A model generated the notes under the pieces. The model saw only the letters and a program-made list of their open reading frames with translations, did no database searches and had not been told where the DNA came from. 64,000 nt of DNA from an uncultured Sulfitobacter sp. (lineage in GTDB: Bacteria; Pseudomonadota; Alphaproteobacteria; Rhodobacterales; Rhodobacteraceae): contig NZ_CANMFS010000001.1 in NCBI RefSeq assembly GCF_947497275.1, positions 62,001 through 126,000 on the forward strand, in the 5' to 3' direction. The position numbers and the translations under genes were made by a program. Below are positions 41,812 to 51,157 of the stretch, piece after piece (the first letter of the stretch is position 1; every line of letters starts with the position of its first letter).

Positions 41812-42600
41812 ATGTCCCGCGTCACAGTCACCTTTGACAATCATATCGCCCACGTCCGCCTGACCCGTGCCGACAAGATGAACGCCGTCGATCAGGATAT
41901 GATCGATGCAGTCATCGCAGCCGGAAACGACGTCGCCGCGTCCGACGCACGGGTCGTGATCCTGTCGGGCGAGGGAGCGTCCTTTTGCGCTGGCATCGAC
42001 ATCAGCGGCCTGTCTGGCATGGTCGGCAAAGACCCGGCCGAGCTGTTGATGCCGCGCACCCACGGAGACGGCACCACCAACCAGTGGCAGGAATTCGCAA
42101 TGGTCTGGGCGCGCATGGATATCCCGGTGATCGCCGCCGTGCATGGCGCGTGCTTCGGGGCGGGAATCCAGTTGGCGTTGGGGGCAGATATCCGCATCGC
42201 CTCGCCCGACGCGAAGTTCGCGGTAATGGAAATGAAATGGGGAATTGTGCCGGACATGGGCGGCATGGTGCTGCTGCCCAGGTTGGTGCGCTCGGACGTG
42301 CTGCGCCGGATGACATATACGGCAGAGCCTGTCGGAGCGGCGCAGGCGGAGCGTTGGGGGCTTGTGACTGAACTGGCCGATGATCCGCTGGCCGCAGCGC
42401 AGGCGCTGGCCGAGACGATTGCCGGCAAGAGCCCTTCAGCGATCCGTGCCGCCAAGCGGTTGATCGCGGTTGCCGAGACGGCGGATGCCGTTACGGTGCT
42501 CGACGCCGAATCGCGCGCGCAGGTCGGGCTGATGGGCAAGCCGCATCAGATGGAAGTCATCGCGGCGACCATGGCGAAACGGCCTGCAGTCTTCGACTAA
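41812..42600 (+). CDS. Enoyl-CoA hydratase/isomerase (crotonase family)
   Basis: A 262-residue crotonase-fold protein. It has the oxyanion-hole stretches GEGASFCAGIDISGLSG near residue 52 and HGACFGAGIQLALGADIRIA near 108-128, then AVMEMKWGIVPDMGGMV near 135-150. The Glu in VMEMKWG is at the catalytic position of many hydratases. GGAGGAAG precedes the ATG. Fatty acid or amino acid breakdown is likely. It is convergent with valS, and a perfect 22-bp palindrome separates the two. Confidence 0.85.
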   Translation: MSRVTVTFDNHIAHVRLTRADKMNAVDQDMIDAVIAAGNDVAASDARVVILSGEGASFCAGIDISGLSGMVGKDPAELLMPRTHGDGTTNQWQEFAMVWARMDIPVIAAVHGACFGAGIQLALGADIRIASPDAKFAVMEMKWGIVPDMGGMVLLPRLVRSDVLRRMTYTAEPVGAAQAERWGLVTELADDPLAAAQALAETIAGKSPSAIRAAKRLIAVAETADAVTVLDAESRAQVGLMGKPHQMEVIAATMAKRPAVFD

Positions 42601-42622
42601 GGGGCGAATTGCCTGTCGCGTT

Positions 42623-42644
42623 CCAGGCCGGTTAACCGGCCTGG
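42623..42644. terminator. Perfect 22-bp palindrome between the crotonase gene and valS
   Basis: CCAGGCCGGTT-AACCGGCCTGG is a complete inverted repeat with no loop bases, 22 bases after one stop and 13 before the other. As RNA it forms a hairpin with a tight TTAA turn. No T-run on either side. It is the likely transcription end or 3' stabiliser for both convergent genes. Confidence 0.6.
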
Positions 42645-42656
42645 CGCAATCACATA

Positions 42657-45600
42657 CTAACCGATCTCGGCGAGCCGGTCCAACGCGGCCTGAAGCTGAT
42701 CGGCCTCCGCCTGCCGGGCATCCAGATTGGCCCGCGCTTCGGCCACCACATCTTCGGGCGCTGACGCGGCAAATTTGGGATTGCTCAGCCGCCCTTTCAG
42801 GCCGCCGATCTCCTTGCCCAGCTTATCGAGCGATTTCTGCAACCGCTCCTGTTCTGCGCCTATATCGATGATCCCCTCGAGCGGCAGGCCAAAGGTGGCA
42901 CCCGGCGCGCCGATGGCGACTGTTCCCTTGGGAAAGGCATCCGCCTGTTCGAGTGTTTCGATGCGGGCAAGCCGCTTGATCATGACTTCGTTCTTGTCCC
43001 AAGCAGCCTTTGCGGTGTCGTCCATGTCGGTGGTGATCATCGGAACCTTGAGCCCTGCAGGCACATGCATCTGCGTCCGCGCGGACCGGACGCTTTCGAT
43101 CAGGCCGATGACCCAGTTCAGCTCGCGATCGGCCTCGGGGTCAAGCAGGTCGTCGGTCGTGTAGGTGGGCCAGTCCGCGTGCACAAGCTGTTTGCCGCGC
43201 TGCGCGGTGGTGCCCCAAAGCTCTTCTGTGATGAAGGGCATAATAGGATGCAGCAAGATCAGGCATTGATCCAGGACCCAGGCGAGCGTCTGACGGGTTT
43301 CGTCGGCTTCAGGCGCATTATCCTGCAGCAGCGGCTTTGATAACTCGACGTACCAGTCGCAAACCTTGCCCCAGACAAAGGCATACAGCCCGTTGGCGGC
43401 ATCGTTGAACCGGTAGGCGGCAAGTGCCGCGTCGGTTTCCTCGCGGATGCGGGCGGTCTCGCCGACGATCCATCTGTTGAGCGTGGCGTGCGGTTTAGGC
43501 ATCTGCGCGGGCGATCCAGTGAATACGTCGTTCATTTCCGCAAAGCGGTGCGCGTTCCATATCTTTGTGCCAAAATTGCGGTATCCCTGAATGCGCTGGG
43601 TCGACAGCTTCAGATCCCGGCCCATTGCGGCCATCGCGGTGAGCGTGAAACGCACGGCGTCGGCACCGTATTCGTCGATCAGCTCGATCGGGTCGAGCAC
43701 GTTGCCGAGAGATTTCGACATTTTCTTGCCCTTCTCGTCGCGCACGAGAGCATGAACATAGACGGTGCTGAAAGGTTTCTGCCCGGTGATCGCGAACTGC
43801 ATCATCATCATGCGGGCAACCCAGAAGAAGATGATGTCGAAGCCCGTAATCAGAACGGACGTGGGGAAGTATTTCTCCAGTGCTTGCGTCTGCTCGGGCC
43901 AGCCAAGCGTGCCGATGGGCCACAGGCCCGAGGAGAACCAGGTGTCGAGCACGTCGGGATCGCGCCAGACGGGATAAACCAGATCGGTCGGATCCTGGCT
44001 GAACGAATAGGCCGAAAGCGCCTCTGCCAGAACATGAACCGCTGCGGCGCGGTTGTCGACCTCGACCACGCGGGCGTGATCGAGCGGGGTAGGCAGATTG
44101 ACCAGTACTTCGTCGAACTTCTCGCGCACGGCATCGAACGCAGGCGCGCAGTGATAGTGATCGCTGCTTTCGGGAAGCGATTGCTGCAACAGCAGGCGCG
44201 AGATTTCGACCAGATCCAGCGCACCATCGCCTTCATCGTCGATGAAGCCCGCGCCCTTGAGGTCCAGTCCGTACCAGACCGGAATCTGGTGCCCCCACCA
44301 CAGCTGCCTTGAGATGCACCACGGCTCGATGTTTTCGAGCCAGTGAAAATAAACCTTCTTGTCTTGCTCCGGCAAGATTTGTGTATCGCCGCTGCGCACG
44401 GCGTCGATGGCGGGCTGCACGATCTGGGCGGTGTCGACGAACCACTGATCGGTCAGCATCGGTTCAATGACAACCTTGGAGCGGTCACCGAAAGGCTGCA
44501 TGATCTTCTTGGCCTCGACCAGCGGCACCAGCGTGTCCCCGCGCGCCTCGCCGCCCTCTTCCGGGGCAAGGGGCTTTGCCGCAGCCTTGCCCAATCGTGG
44601 ATCATGCGCCTGCGTCATCACGGCGAGGCCTTCTGCGGTGATGTCCTCAACCACCAATTTGCGCGCCTCGAACCGGTCGAGGCCACGGTAGGCATCGGGG
44701 ACGAGGTTGATCTCGGTCGCGTCCTGCGGCGCGCGCGCGGTACCTTCGGCGATCGCTCTGGCGCGTGCGGCAGCCTCATCATAGGGCAGGCCGTCCGCCC
44801 GCATCGCGGCCCGGGTATCCATCAGCGCGTAAAGCGGGATGTTGTTGCGGGTCGCGACGCCGTAGTCGTTGAAGTCATGCGCGCCGGTGATCTTGACTGC
44901 ACCGGAGCCGAAGTCCTTGTCGGGGTATTCGTCCGTTATGATCGGAATCATGCGGCGGTGCTCTTTCGGGCCAACCGGTATTTCACATAGTTTTCCGATG
45001 ATTGGCGCATAACGTTCATCCGATGGGTGAACGGCGACGGCACCATCGCCCAGCATGGTTTCAGGTCGTGTCGTCGCGATGGAGATATAGTCGCGCACTT
45101 CCTCGAACAGCGTGTTACCGTCCGCGTCCCGTTCGACGTAGGTATAGGTCGCACCGCCAGCGAGCGGATATTTGAAGTGCCACATGTGACCGTCGACTTC
45201 GATGTTCTCGACCTCGAGATCCGAAATCGCCGTTTCAAAGTGCGGATCCCAGTTGACGAGGCGTTTGCCGCGATAAATCTGGCCCTTTTTGTACATCTCC
45301 ACGAAGACCTTGAGCACGGCGTCATGAAAGTTGCCGTCTTCTCCTTCGGGTGCACCAGGCGCGCCGGACATCGTGAAGGCGTTGCGGGACCAGTCGCAAG
45401 ATGCGCCAAGGCGTTTGAGCTGCTCTATGATGGTATCGCCGCTTTGGGTCTTCCACTCCCACACCTTTTCGAGGAAGGCCTCGCGTCCTAGCTCGCGCCG
45501 GGAAGGTTGCCCAGCCTCGGCGAGTTTGCGTTCGACGACCATCTGCGTGGCGATCCCGGCGTGGTCCTGGCCCGGTTGCCAGAGAGTGTCGAACCCGCGC

Positions 45601-45812
45601 ATGCGATGCCAGCGGACGAGGATGTCCTGGAGCGTATTGTTGAAGGCGTGCCCCATGTGCAGAACACCGGTGACGTTCGGCGGCGGGATCATGATGGAAA
45701 AGGTCTCATCCCGCGTCGCGTTCGCACCGGCGCGGAAGGCTTCCGCCTTTTCCCAGGCGGCATAGAGGCGCGCTTCGGCGTCTTGTGCGTCGAATGTTTT
45801 TTCAAGTGCCAT
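42657..45812 (-). CDS. valS: Valyl-tRNA synthetase
   Basis: Charges tRNA-Val, 1051 residues, longer than E. coli ValS (951). Start ATG 45812 ([20 protein letters not shown]). The HIGH motif reads [15 protein letters not shown] at about residue 48, the editing domain lies around 200-400, and KKMSKSLGN sits near residue 690. The C-terminal tRNA-binding coiled coil ([20 protein letters not shown]) is present, so the gene is complete. It probably has its own promoter in the 456-bp region upstream, shared with the oppositely directed CoxL-like gene. Confidence 0.94.
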   Translation of the reverse strand: MALEKTFDAQDAEARLYAAWEKAEAFRAGANATRDETFSIMIPPPNVTGVLHMGHAFNNTLQDILVRWHRMRGFDTLWQPGQDHAGIATQMVVERKLAEAGQPSRRELGREAFLEKVWEWKTQSGDTIIEQLKRLGASCDWSRNAFTMSGAPGAPEGEDGNFHDAVLKVFVEMYKKGQIYRGKRLVNWDPHFETAISDLEVENIEVDGHMWHFKYPLAGGATYTYVERDADGNTLFEEVRDYISIATTRPETMLGDGAVAVHPSDERYAPIIGKLCEIPVGPKEHRRMIPIITDEYPDKDFGSGAVKITGAHDFNDYGVATRNNIPLYALMDTRAAMRADGLPYDEAAARARAIAEGTARAPQDATEINLVPDAYRGLDRFEARKLVVEDITAEGLAVMTQAHDPRLGKAAAKPLAPEEGGEARGDTLVPLVEAKKIMQPFGDRSKVVIEPMLTDQWFVDTAQIVQPAIDAVRSGDTQILPEQDKKVYFHWLENIEPWCISRQLWWGHQIPVWYGLDLKGAGFIDDEGDGALDLVEISRLLLQQSLPESSDHYHCAPAFDAVREKFDEVLVNLPTPLDHARVVEVDNRAAAVHVLAEALSAYSFSQDPTDLVYPVWRDPDVLDTWFSSGLWPIGTLGWPEQTQALEKYFPTSVLITGFDIIFFWVARMMMMQFAITGQKPFSTVYVHALVRDEKGKKMSKSLGNVLDPIELIDEYGADAVRFTLTAMAAMGRDLKLSTQRIQGYRNFGTKIWNAHRFAEMNDVFTGSPAQMPKPHATLNRWIVGETARIREETDAALAAYRFNDAANGLYAFVWGKVCDWYVELSKPLLQDNAPEADETRQTLAWVLDQCLILLHPIMPFITEELWGTTAQRGKQLVHADWPTYTTDDLLDPEADRELNWVIGLIESVRSARTQMHVPAGLKVPMITTDMDDTAKAAWDKNEVMIKRLARIETLEQADAFPKGTVAIGAPGATFGLPLEGIIDIGAEQERLQKSLDKLGKEIGGLKGRLSNPKFAASAPEDVVAEARANLDARQAEADQLQAALDRLAEIG

Positions 45813-46268
45813 GAGATCGCTTTCCGAATATGTGTTTGAAGGTGATGTAGCGGAGGTCGGGCGTGAGTGGAAGGGGCGGCGGTTCGCCGCTCTTGGGCCT
45901 GCGGCCCAAAACGCCCCGCCCGCCATCCCGTCAGGCCGGCAGGACCGGATCGAAAAGGTCTTCGAATTTCGTTCGGTTTACGGTTTGTTAAGCAAGCTTT
46001 GGCCAGATACGGACAGGCGGTGCGCAAAGTCTGGCGAAGGGCCGCCGGGACGACAATGGGCGTTCTCGCTCCGTGCAAGCACCTGCCGCAGGCGCAGGCC
46101 GACGGAACGGGAACGTCCCCCTGTAAATTGCACCGATAGAGGTACACCCGGTGATCGGTCTGCACCGGCTCGTTGGGCTTGTGCAAATTGCCGTGAGGGA
46201 CTGGACAAGAATGTCTCTGCCGTTAGTGTTCGGAGTGAGAAATGGCCGGCAACGGCGAAAGGATACTC
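45813..46268. other. Divergent intergenic region upstream of valS and the CoxL-like gene
   Basis: About 456 bases with no convincing gene. It contains two adjacent perfect hairpins: GCGGCG-GTT-CGCCGC (45876-45890) and TTGGGCC-TGC-GGCCCAA (45893-45909), close to the valS start. On the right, GGAGTGAG (46234 area) and CGAAAGGA (46257 area) are ribosome-binding sites for two possible starts of the CoxL-like gene. Both promoters must be in here; I could not assign them. Confidence 0.5.
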
Positions 46269-48566
46269 ATGGAAAAGTTCGGTAAAAGCCAGCCCGTCAA
46301 GCGGGTCGAGGATGTGCGGTTTCTGACAGGAAAAGGGCGCTATGTCGACGATATCGCACCCAAGGATGCTTTGCACGCGTTCGTCTTTCGTTCTCCGGTC
46401 GCCCATGCCGTGATTTCCGAACTGGACGTTGGCGATGCGTCCGAGGCCGATGGGGTGCACCTGATCATAACCTGTGATGATCTGGAGAAAGCGGGCGTTG
46501 ATATTTCGCTTCCGAACGCAATACTGAAGAACCGTGATGGCAGCGACGCGGCCAAGCCGTTGCGCCCATTGTTGGCAAAAGGAAAGCTGAGATATGTGGG
46601 CGAGCCTGTGGCCATGGTCATAGCCGAAACCTACGAGCAGGCGCGTGACGCAGCCGAACTGATCGTCCTGGAATTTGACGAACTGCCTGCAAAGGTCGAT
46701 CTGGTGCCGGGGGGGGAGACCTTGCACGACGCCGCACCGGACAACCGCGCATTCGACTGGGGCATGGGGGACGAAGCGGCCACCGAAGCGGCGTTCAGAG
46801 CAGCAGCGCGGACAGTCGCGCTGAACGTGGGCGACAACCGGATCATCGTGAATTCGATCGAGCCGCGCGGATGCTACGCGGAATGGGACGGCAAGCGGCT
46901 GCATCTTGCCAACAACGGTCAGGGCGTTTGGGTGCACAAGGATAATCTGGTCCGTGCTTTCGGCCTGGACCCGGAAAACGTGCGCGTTACCAACCCGGAT
47001 ACAGGCGGTGCGTTTGGCATGAAGGGCATGGCGTACCATGAATATTTTCTGATTTCTCATGCGGCGCGGGCATTGGGCAGATCGGTGCGCTGGATGTCGG
47101 ACCGGACCGAGGCAATGCTGAGCGATAATGGCGGGCGTGATCTGACGTCGCTGGCGGAGCTTGCCTTTGACGAGAACAACAGGATCACCGCCTACCGGGT
47201 GCGTACGAAATGCAACCTTGGCGCGTACAACAGCCAGTTCGGTCAGCCGATCCAAACCACCCTTTTCAGTCGGGTCCTGATGGGTGTCTACGATGTTCAG
47301 ACCACATGGCTGCAGGTCGAGGGCTACTATACCAACACCGTGCAAGTAGACGCCTACCGTGGCGCGGGGCGGCCCGAGGCGATCTATGTACTGGAGCGGA
47401 TCATGGACCGCGCCGCACGCGAGTTGGGCGTCGATCCATTCGAGCTGCGCCGGATCAATTTTATCAAGCCTGAACAATTCCCCTACACAACCGCCACGGG
47501 CGAGACGTATGACGTGGGCGATTTCGATCGGATCCTGACTCGGGGGGCCCGCGAAGCGGATACCGCAGGATTCGCGGACCGCCGTGCCTCGGATGCCAAG
47601 CGTGGACTGCTGCGGGGGCAGGGTCTTTGCTATTATGTCGAATCCATTCTAGGCGACCCCAGTGAAGGGGCACAGGTCATCTTCAACGAAGATGGAACCG
47701 TGGATATTCGGGTCGGAACCCAATCGGGCGGGCAGGGGCACGAGACGGTTTATGCCAAATTCCTGAGTGATCAGAGCGGCATCCCGATGGACGCGATACG
47801 CGTGGTTCAGGGGGACAGCGATTTGATCGCGAAGGGTGGCGGGACCGGCGGGTCGCGGTCTGTTACCACGCAGAACAACGCGACGTTGGCGACCGTGGCC
47901 GCGATGGTCGAACAGTTCACGGGGTTTCTGGCGGATGAGATGGGCGTGCCCGCGATGGAGATCGGATTTGACGACGAACGCTTTCGTGCCGAGGGATCGA
48001 ACCTCACGCCGACCATGCTTGAAGTCGCACAGTTAGCGCGCGACAAAGGCCGTGAGGATTTGCTGACGCACAAGGCCCGCGCGGCGCTGGAAGCGCGCAG
48101 TTTCCCCAACGGCGCACACATGTGCGAGGTGGTCATCGATCCGGAAACGGGTATCGTGACTATCGACCGCTATACCGTCGTGGACGATTTCGGCAATCTG
48201 ATCAACCCCTTGCTGGCCGAAGGTCAAGTGCACGGCGGGGTAGTGCAGGGCATCGGGCAGGCGGTTCAGGAGCGGGTGGTCTATGACGCGGACGGGCAGC
48301 TGCTGACCGCTTCTTTTATGGATTATGCGATGCCGCGCGCCGCGGATGTTCCATTTATCGCCTTCAACAGCGAGCCTGTGCCCTCGACCGCGAATGTGAT
48401 GGGCATGAAGGGATGTGGCGAAGCCGGCACCGTAGGGTCACTCGCGGCGGTATCGAACGCCGTTCAGGACGCGTTGTGGGATCGGGGGGTTCGACAGTCA
48501 GATATGCCGTTTACACCGCACCGGGTATGGGAGCTTTTGCAGGGTGAAGCCATCGCCGCAGAATAA
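46269..48566 (+). CDS. Molybdenum hydroxylase large subunit, CoxL form II-like
   Basis: A 765-residue molybdopterin-cytosine-dinucleotide subunit of the xanthine oxidase family. Start at ATG 46269 after AAAGGA; ATG 46242 after GGAGTGAG would add nine residues. Landmarks: VRFLTGKGRYVDD, VGEPVAMVIAET, NPDTGGAFGMKG, the active-site loop AYRGAGRPEA near residue 362 (form II; form I CO dehydrogenase has AYxCSFR), SGGQGHETVYAKF and GCGEAGTVGSLAAV near 720 with the catalytic Glu. The small and medium subunits are not adjacent, so it must pair with partners elsewhere. The substrate is unknown. Confidence 0.85.
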   Translation: MEKFGKSQPVKRVEDVRFLTGKGRYVDDIAPKDALHAFVFRSPVAHAVISELDVGDASEADGVHLIITCDDLEKAGVDISLPNAILKNRDGSDAAKPLRPLLAKGKLRYVGEPVAMVIAETYEQARDAAELIVLEFDELPAKVDLVPGGETLHDAAPDNRAFDWGMGDEAATEAAFRAAARTVALNVGDNRIIVNSIEPRGCYAEWDGKRLHLANNGQGVWVHKDNLVRAFGLDPENVRVTNPDTGGAFGMKGMAYHEYFLISHAARALGRSVRWMSDRTEAMLSDNGGRDLTSLAELAFDENNRITAYRVRTKCNLGAYNSQFGQPIQTTLFSRVLMGVYDVQTTWLQVEGYYTNTVQVDAYRGAGRPEAIYVLERIMDRAARELGVDPFELRRINFIKPEQFPYTTATGETYDVGDFDRILTRGAREADTAGFADRRASDAKRGLLRGQGLCYYVESILGDPSEGAQVIFNEDGTVDIRVGTQSGGQGHETVYAKFLSDQSGIPMDAIRVVQGDSDLIAKGGGTGGSRSVTTQNNATLATVAAMVEQFTGFLADEMGVPAMEIGFDDERFRAEGSNLTPTMLEVAQLARDKGREDLLTHKARAALEARSFPNGAHMCEVVIDPETGIVTIDRYTVVDDFGNLINPLLAEGQVHGGVVQGIGQAVQERVVYDADGQLLTASFMDYAMPRAADVPFIAFNSEPVPSTANVMGMKGCGEAGTVGSLAAVSNAVQDALWDRGVRQSDMPFTPHRVWELLQGEAIAAE

Positions 48567-49626
48567 GAGAGATGTAAGGTCGCTGCTGAGACGGTTATTC
48601 GGTCGCCTCTGGACCCGTCCCGGCACGGATTTCGGTCCGCGCCGGGGCTCCCAAACCCACGTCATCCTGCTTGACGGAACGATGTCATCGCTCGTGCCGG
48701 GGATGGAGACGAATGTGGGACTTACCTACCGGCTGGTGCAGGAAATGGGGTCGCAGGTTTCCATCTTTTACGAACCGGGTCTGCAATGGCAGGAGTGGGC
48801 GAGGTTTCATGCGGTTGTCGCGGGAAAGGGCATCAACGGCCAGATCAGGCGAAGCTACGGCTACCTCGCATCGCGCTATCACGACGGGGATCGCATCATA
48901 TTGATCGGATATTCGCGGGGTGCATTTGCGGCGCGATCCCTTGCCGGGATCATCGACCGGATCGGCCTGCTTGAGGCGCGGCACGCAACGGAACGCAACA
49001 TACTGCAAGCGTACCGTCATTATGAAGGTGCTCCCGACAGTCCCGCCTCGCGCACCTTCGCAGCGCGGTATTGCCGCAAGAGTGTCCCGATCGAAATGAT
49101 CGGGGCCTATGACACGGTCAAATCACTGGGTATCAATATGCCTTTCTTGTGGCGGCTCAGCACCGCGCGCCATGCCTTCCACAACCATAACCTGGCGCGC
49201 GATGTGAAACACGGTTTTCATGCGCTTGCACTGGACGAGACGCGTTTCGTGTATCGGCCGTTGCTATGGGATTGCGATGTCGCGGGGCCGCAGCGGGTCG
49301 AGCAGGTCTGGTTTCGTGGGACGCACGGCGACATCGGCGGGCAACTCGGCGGGCGGCATGCATCACGGCCACTGGCCAATATCCCGCTCGTCTGGATGCT
49401 TGACCGTGCCGAAGAAGTAGGGTTGCCACTGCCGGAAGGATGGCGCGAAAGGTTCCCGCAGGATGTTAACGCGCCCTCTATCGGTACCTGGGCAGGCTGG
49501 GGCCGCATGTTCATCACAAGACGCCGGCGTGTGATGGGGCACGACCGCTCGGAACGGATCCACGATTCCGTGCAGGACGCTCAGGGACGGGTTAAATCTG
49601 CCGCGCGGCTCGCCGCGCGGACATAG
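48544..49626 (+). CDS. DUF2235 alpha/beta-hydrolase protein
   Basis: A 360-residue DUF2235 protein. HVILLDGTMSS near residue 40 and LIGYSRGAFAARSLAG near 118 (GYSRG nucleophile elbow) mark the hydrolase fold; GAYDTVKSLGI near 185 and WFRGTHGDIGG near 258 are the other family blocks (acidic and His residues). The GTG start at 48544 overlaps the CoxL-like gene by 23 bases and its ribosome-binding site is weak, so the start is uncertain. Some DUF2235 proteins are T6SS phospholipases, but nothing T6SS-like is nearby. Confidence 0.8.
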   Translation: MKPSPQNKRDVRSLLRRLFGRLWTRPGTDFGPRRGSQTHVILLDGTMSSLVPGMETNVGLTYRLVQEMGSQVSIFYEPGLQWQEWARFHAVVAGKGINGQIRRSYGYLASRYHDGDRIILIGYSRGAFAARSLAGIIDRIGLLEARHATERNILQAYRHYEGAPDSPASRTFAARYCRKSVPIEMIGAYDTVKSLGINMPFLWRLSTARHAFHNHNLARDVKHGFHALALDETRFVYRPLLWDCDVAGPQRVEQVWFRGTHGDIGGQLGGRHASRPLANIPLVWMLDRAEEVGLPLPEGWRERFPQDVNAPSIGTWAGWGRMFITRRRRVMGHDRSERIHDSVQDAQGRVKSAARLAART

Positions 49627-49659
49627 GTGCCGTCTCCGCCGCGTGGAGTGAGACGAGGG

Positions 49660-50142
49660 TCAGGCGATCTTCATCACAATGCATGTCGTGGAGCCCGTTG
49701 CATAAAGCTTGCCGTTGTCGACACCTCGGATTTCCCCGTGGGCGACGCCGGTAGAGCGTCCGACGTGATCGCTTTGGCCGATACACTCGATCTGCATACC
49801 CAAAGGGATCGGGCGAAGAATATTCACCTTGTATTCCAGAGTCGTGTAGACCGACCCGCGTGGCACCTTCGTCATCACAGCACAGGCCATTGCGGAATCC
49901 AGCAAGGTGCCGTACCAGCCGCCGTGCACGGTTCCCAACGGGTTCGTCACATTGAATTCCGGCGCGCCGCGGAACACGCATATGCCGTCTTCGACGCTGT
50001 GAATTCGATATCCCAACGTGGCACCGATCGGCGGCCCCGGATTGGTCCCATCCAGTATCTTTTGCATGAATTCGAGACCCGAGAGCGACAGTGCTTCTTC
50101 GTTGCTCAAAAGCTCTTCGGGCGAGGTGGCTATAGACGGCAT
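49660..50142 (-). CDS. PaaI-family hot-dog thioesterase
   Basis: A 160-residue hot-dog protein of the PaaI/DUF4442 group, which hydrolyses acyl-CoA or aryl-CoA thioesters. The family core is NPLGTVHGGWYGTLLDSAMACAV near residue 70-92, with HGG at the catalytic position, followed by YTTLEYKVNILRPI. It is downstream of metF on the same strand with 63 bases between, and a hairpin is in that gap. The substrate is unknown. Confidence 0.83.
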   Translation of the reverse strand: MPSIATSPEELLSNEEALSLSGLEFMQKILDGTNPGPPIGATLGYRIHSVEDGICVFRGAPEFNVTNPLGTVHGGWYGTLLDSAMACAVMTKVPRGSVYTTLEYKVNILRPIPLGMQIECIGQSDHVGRSTGVAHGEIRGVDNGKLYATGSTTCIVMKIA

Positions 50143-50145
50143 GAA

Positions 50146-50185
50146 AAGGGCTCCAGTTTGCGGTTCAGCGCAGGCTAGAGCCCTT
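50146..50185 (-). terminator. Candidate terminator of metF
   Basis: On the minus strand AAGGGCTC pairs with GAGCCCTT across a 24-base loop and TT follows, ending just before the start codon at 50142. It may end the metF transcript or fold over the start of the thioesterase gene. Confidence 0.4.
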
Positions 50186-50205
50186 CCGGTTTTGCGGGCA
50201 AGCCC

Positions 50206-51072
50206 TTACGCTACGTTCGCAATGCTGTTCTGGGTCGTGACGCCCAAGGCCCGACAGACGTTTCGGGTGAGATCGGGGCGATTAAGGGTGTAGAAATGCA
50301 ACGCATCGACACCTTCATCGACAAGTGTACTGCACAATTCGGTACACAGGGCTGTCGACAGAAGCTCGGTGCGGCCATCGCGCTGCGCGGCGCGGTAGGC
50401 TTCGTCGACCCACGCGGGGATCTTTGCGCCGCAGCTATCCGCGAACTTGCGGGCCGAGGTCCAGTTGGTCACCGGCAGGATGCCCGGTACAATCGGTTTG
50501 TCGATACCGGCCGCGGCGCATTGATCGCGGAACCGCAGATAGCTTTCGGGCTCGAAGAAGAACTGGGTGATCGCCTCGGCTGCACCGGCATCGAATTTGC
50601 GTTTGAGATACTGGATATTCGCGTGCTGGCTCGCCGCTTCGGGGTGGCTGTCCGGATAGGCGCCGACCCGGATGGTGAATTTATCAAGCAGGGCGAGCGC
50701 TTCGATCAGCTCGACCGAATTGGCGAAGCCTTCGGAATGTGCTACGAACCGGTCGCTTCCGGCCTGCGGATCGCCGCGCAGTGCTACGATATCTGTCACG
50801 CCCGCTTCGGCAAAACGCTCCGCCACATCCATCGTTTCCTGCACGCTCGCCCCCACGCAGGTGAGATGCGCCGAGACCGGCAGCTTGGACGTGCGGCGCA
50901 GAACATGGGCCGCATCATGCGTCAGATCGCGGGTGGAGCCGCCCGCACCGTAGGTAACAGAGAAAAAGCGCGGTGCCAGAGGGGCGAGCGCCTGTGCCGT
51001 GTCCCACAATTTGAACGCGGCATCGACGGTCTTGGGCGGAAACACTTCAAAAGAGACGGCGGGCGTGGTCAT
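50206..51072 (-). CDS. metF: 5,10-methylenetetrahydrofolate reductase
   Basis: A 288-residue FAD-dependent TIM barrel that makes 5-methyltetrahydrofolate for methionine synthesis. FEVFPPKTVDAAFKLWDT opens the protein, FSVTYGAGGSTRDLTHD is near residue 38, SAHLTCVGAS near 65 and QFFFEPESYLRF near 175. All family blocks are present. It is divergent from a MetR-type regulator with a MetR-like box between the genes, so it is likely under that regulator and homocysteine control. Confidence 0.92.
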   Translation of the reverse strand: MTTPAVSFEVFPPKTVDAAFKLWDTAQALAPLAPRFFSVTYGAGGSTRDLTHDAAHVLRRTSKLPVSAHLTCVGASVQETMDVAERFAEAGVTDIVALRGDPQAGSDRFVAHSEGFANSVELIEALALLDKFTIRVGAYPDSHPEAASQHANIQYLKRKFDAGAAEAITQFFFEPESYLRFRDQCAAAGIDKPIVPGILPVTNWTSARKFADSCGAKIPAWVDEAYRAAQRDGRTELLSTALCTELCSTLVDEGVDALHFYTLNRPDLTRNVCRALGVTTQNSIANVA

Positions 51073-51120
51073 CGGGGATCATCCTTGTTCATTTCGCTAC
51101 TTGTCGCATAAAGGCTCTTG

Positions 51121-51133
51121 TGAGACAAATTCA
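51121..51133. promoter_or_regulatory. MetR box candidate (TGAG-N5-TTCA)
   Basis: TGAGACAAATTCA fits the MetR consensus TGAA-N5-TTCA with one mismatch. It lies midway in the 85-bp gap between the divergent metF and LysR-type genes (49 bases from the metF start, 25 from the regulator start). A MetR-type protein would bind here to activate metF and repress itself. Confidence 0.65.
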
Positions 51134-51157
51134 TAACTTTCATCTTCAACATGAGTA

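Noticed and set aside
45978..47477. A 499-codon minus-strand frame upstream of valS
   Set aside because: Antisense to the CoxL-like gene, with no recognisable domain.
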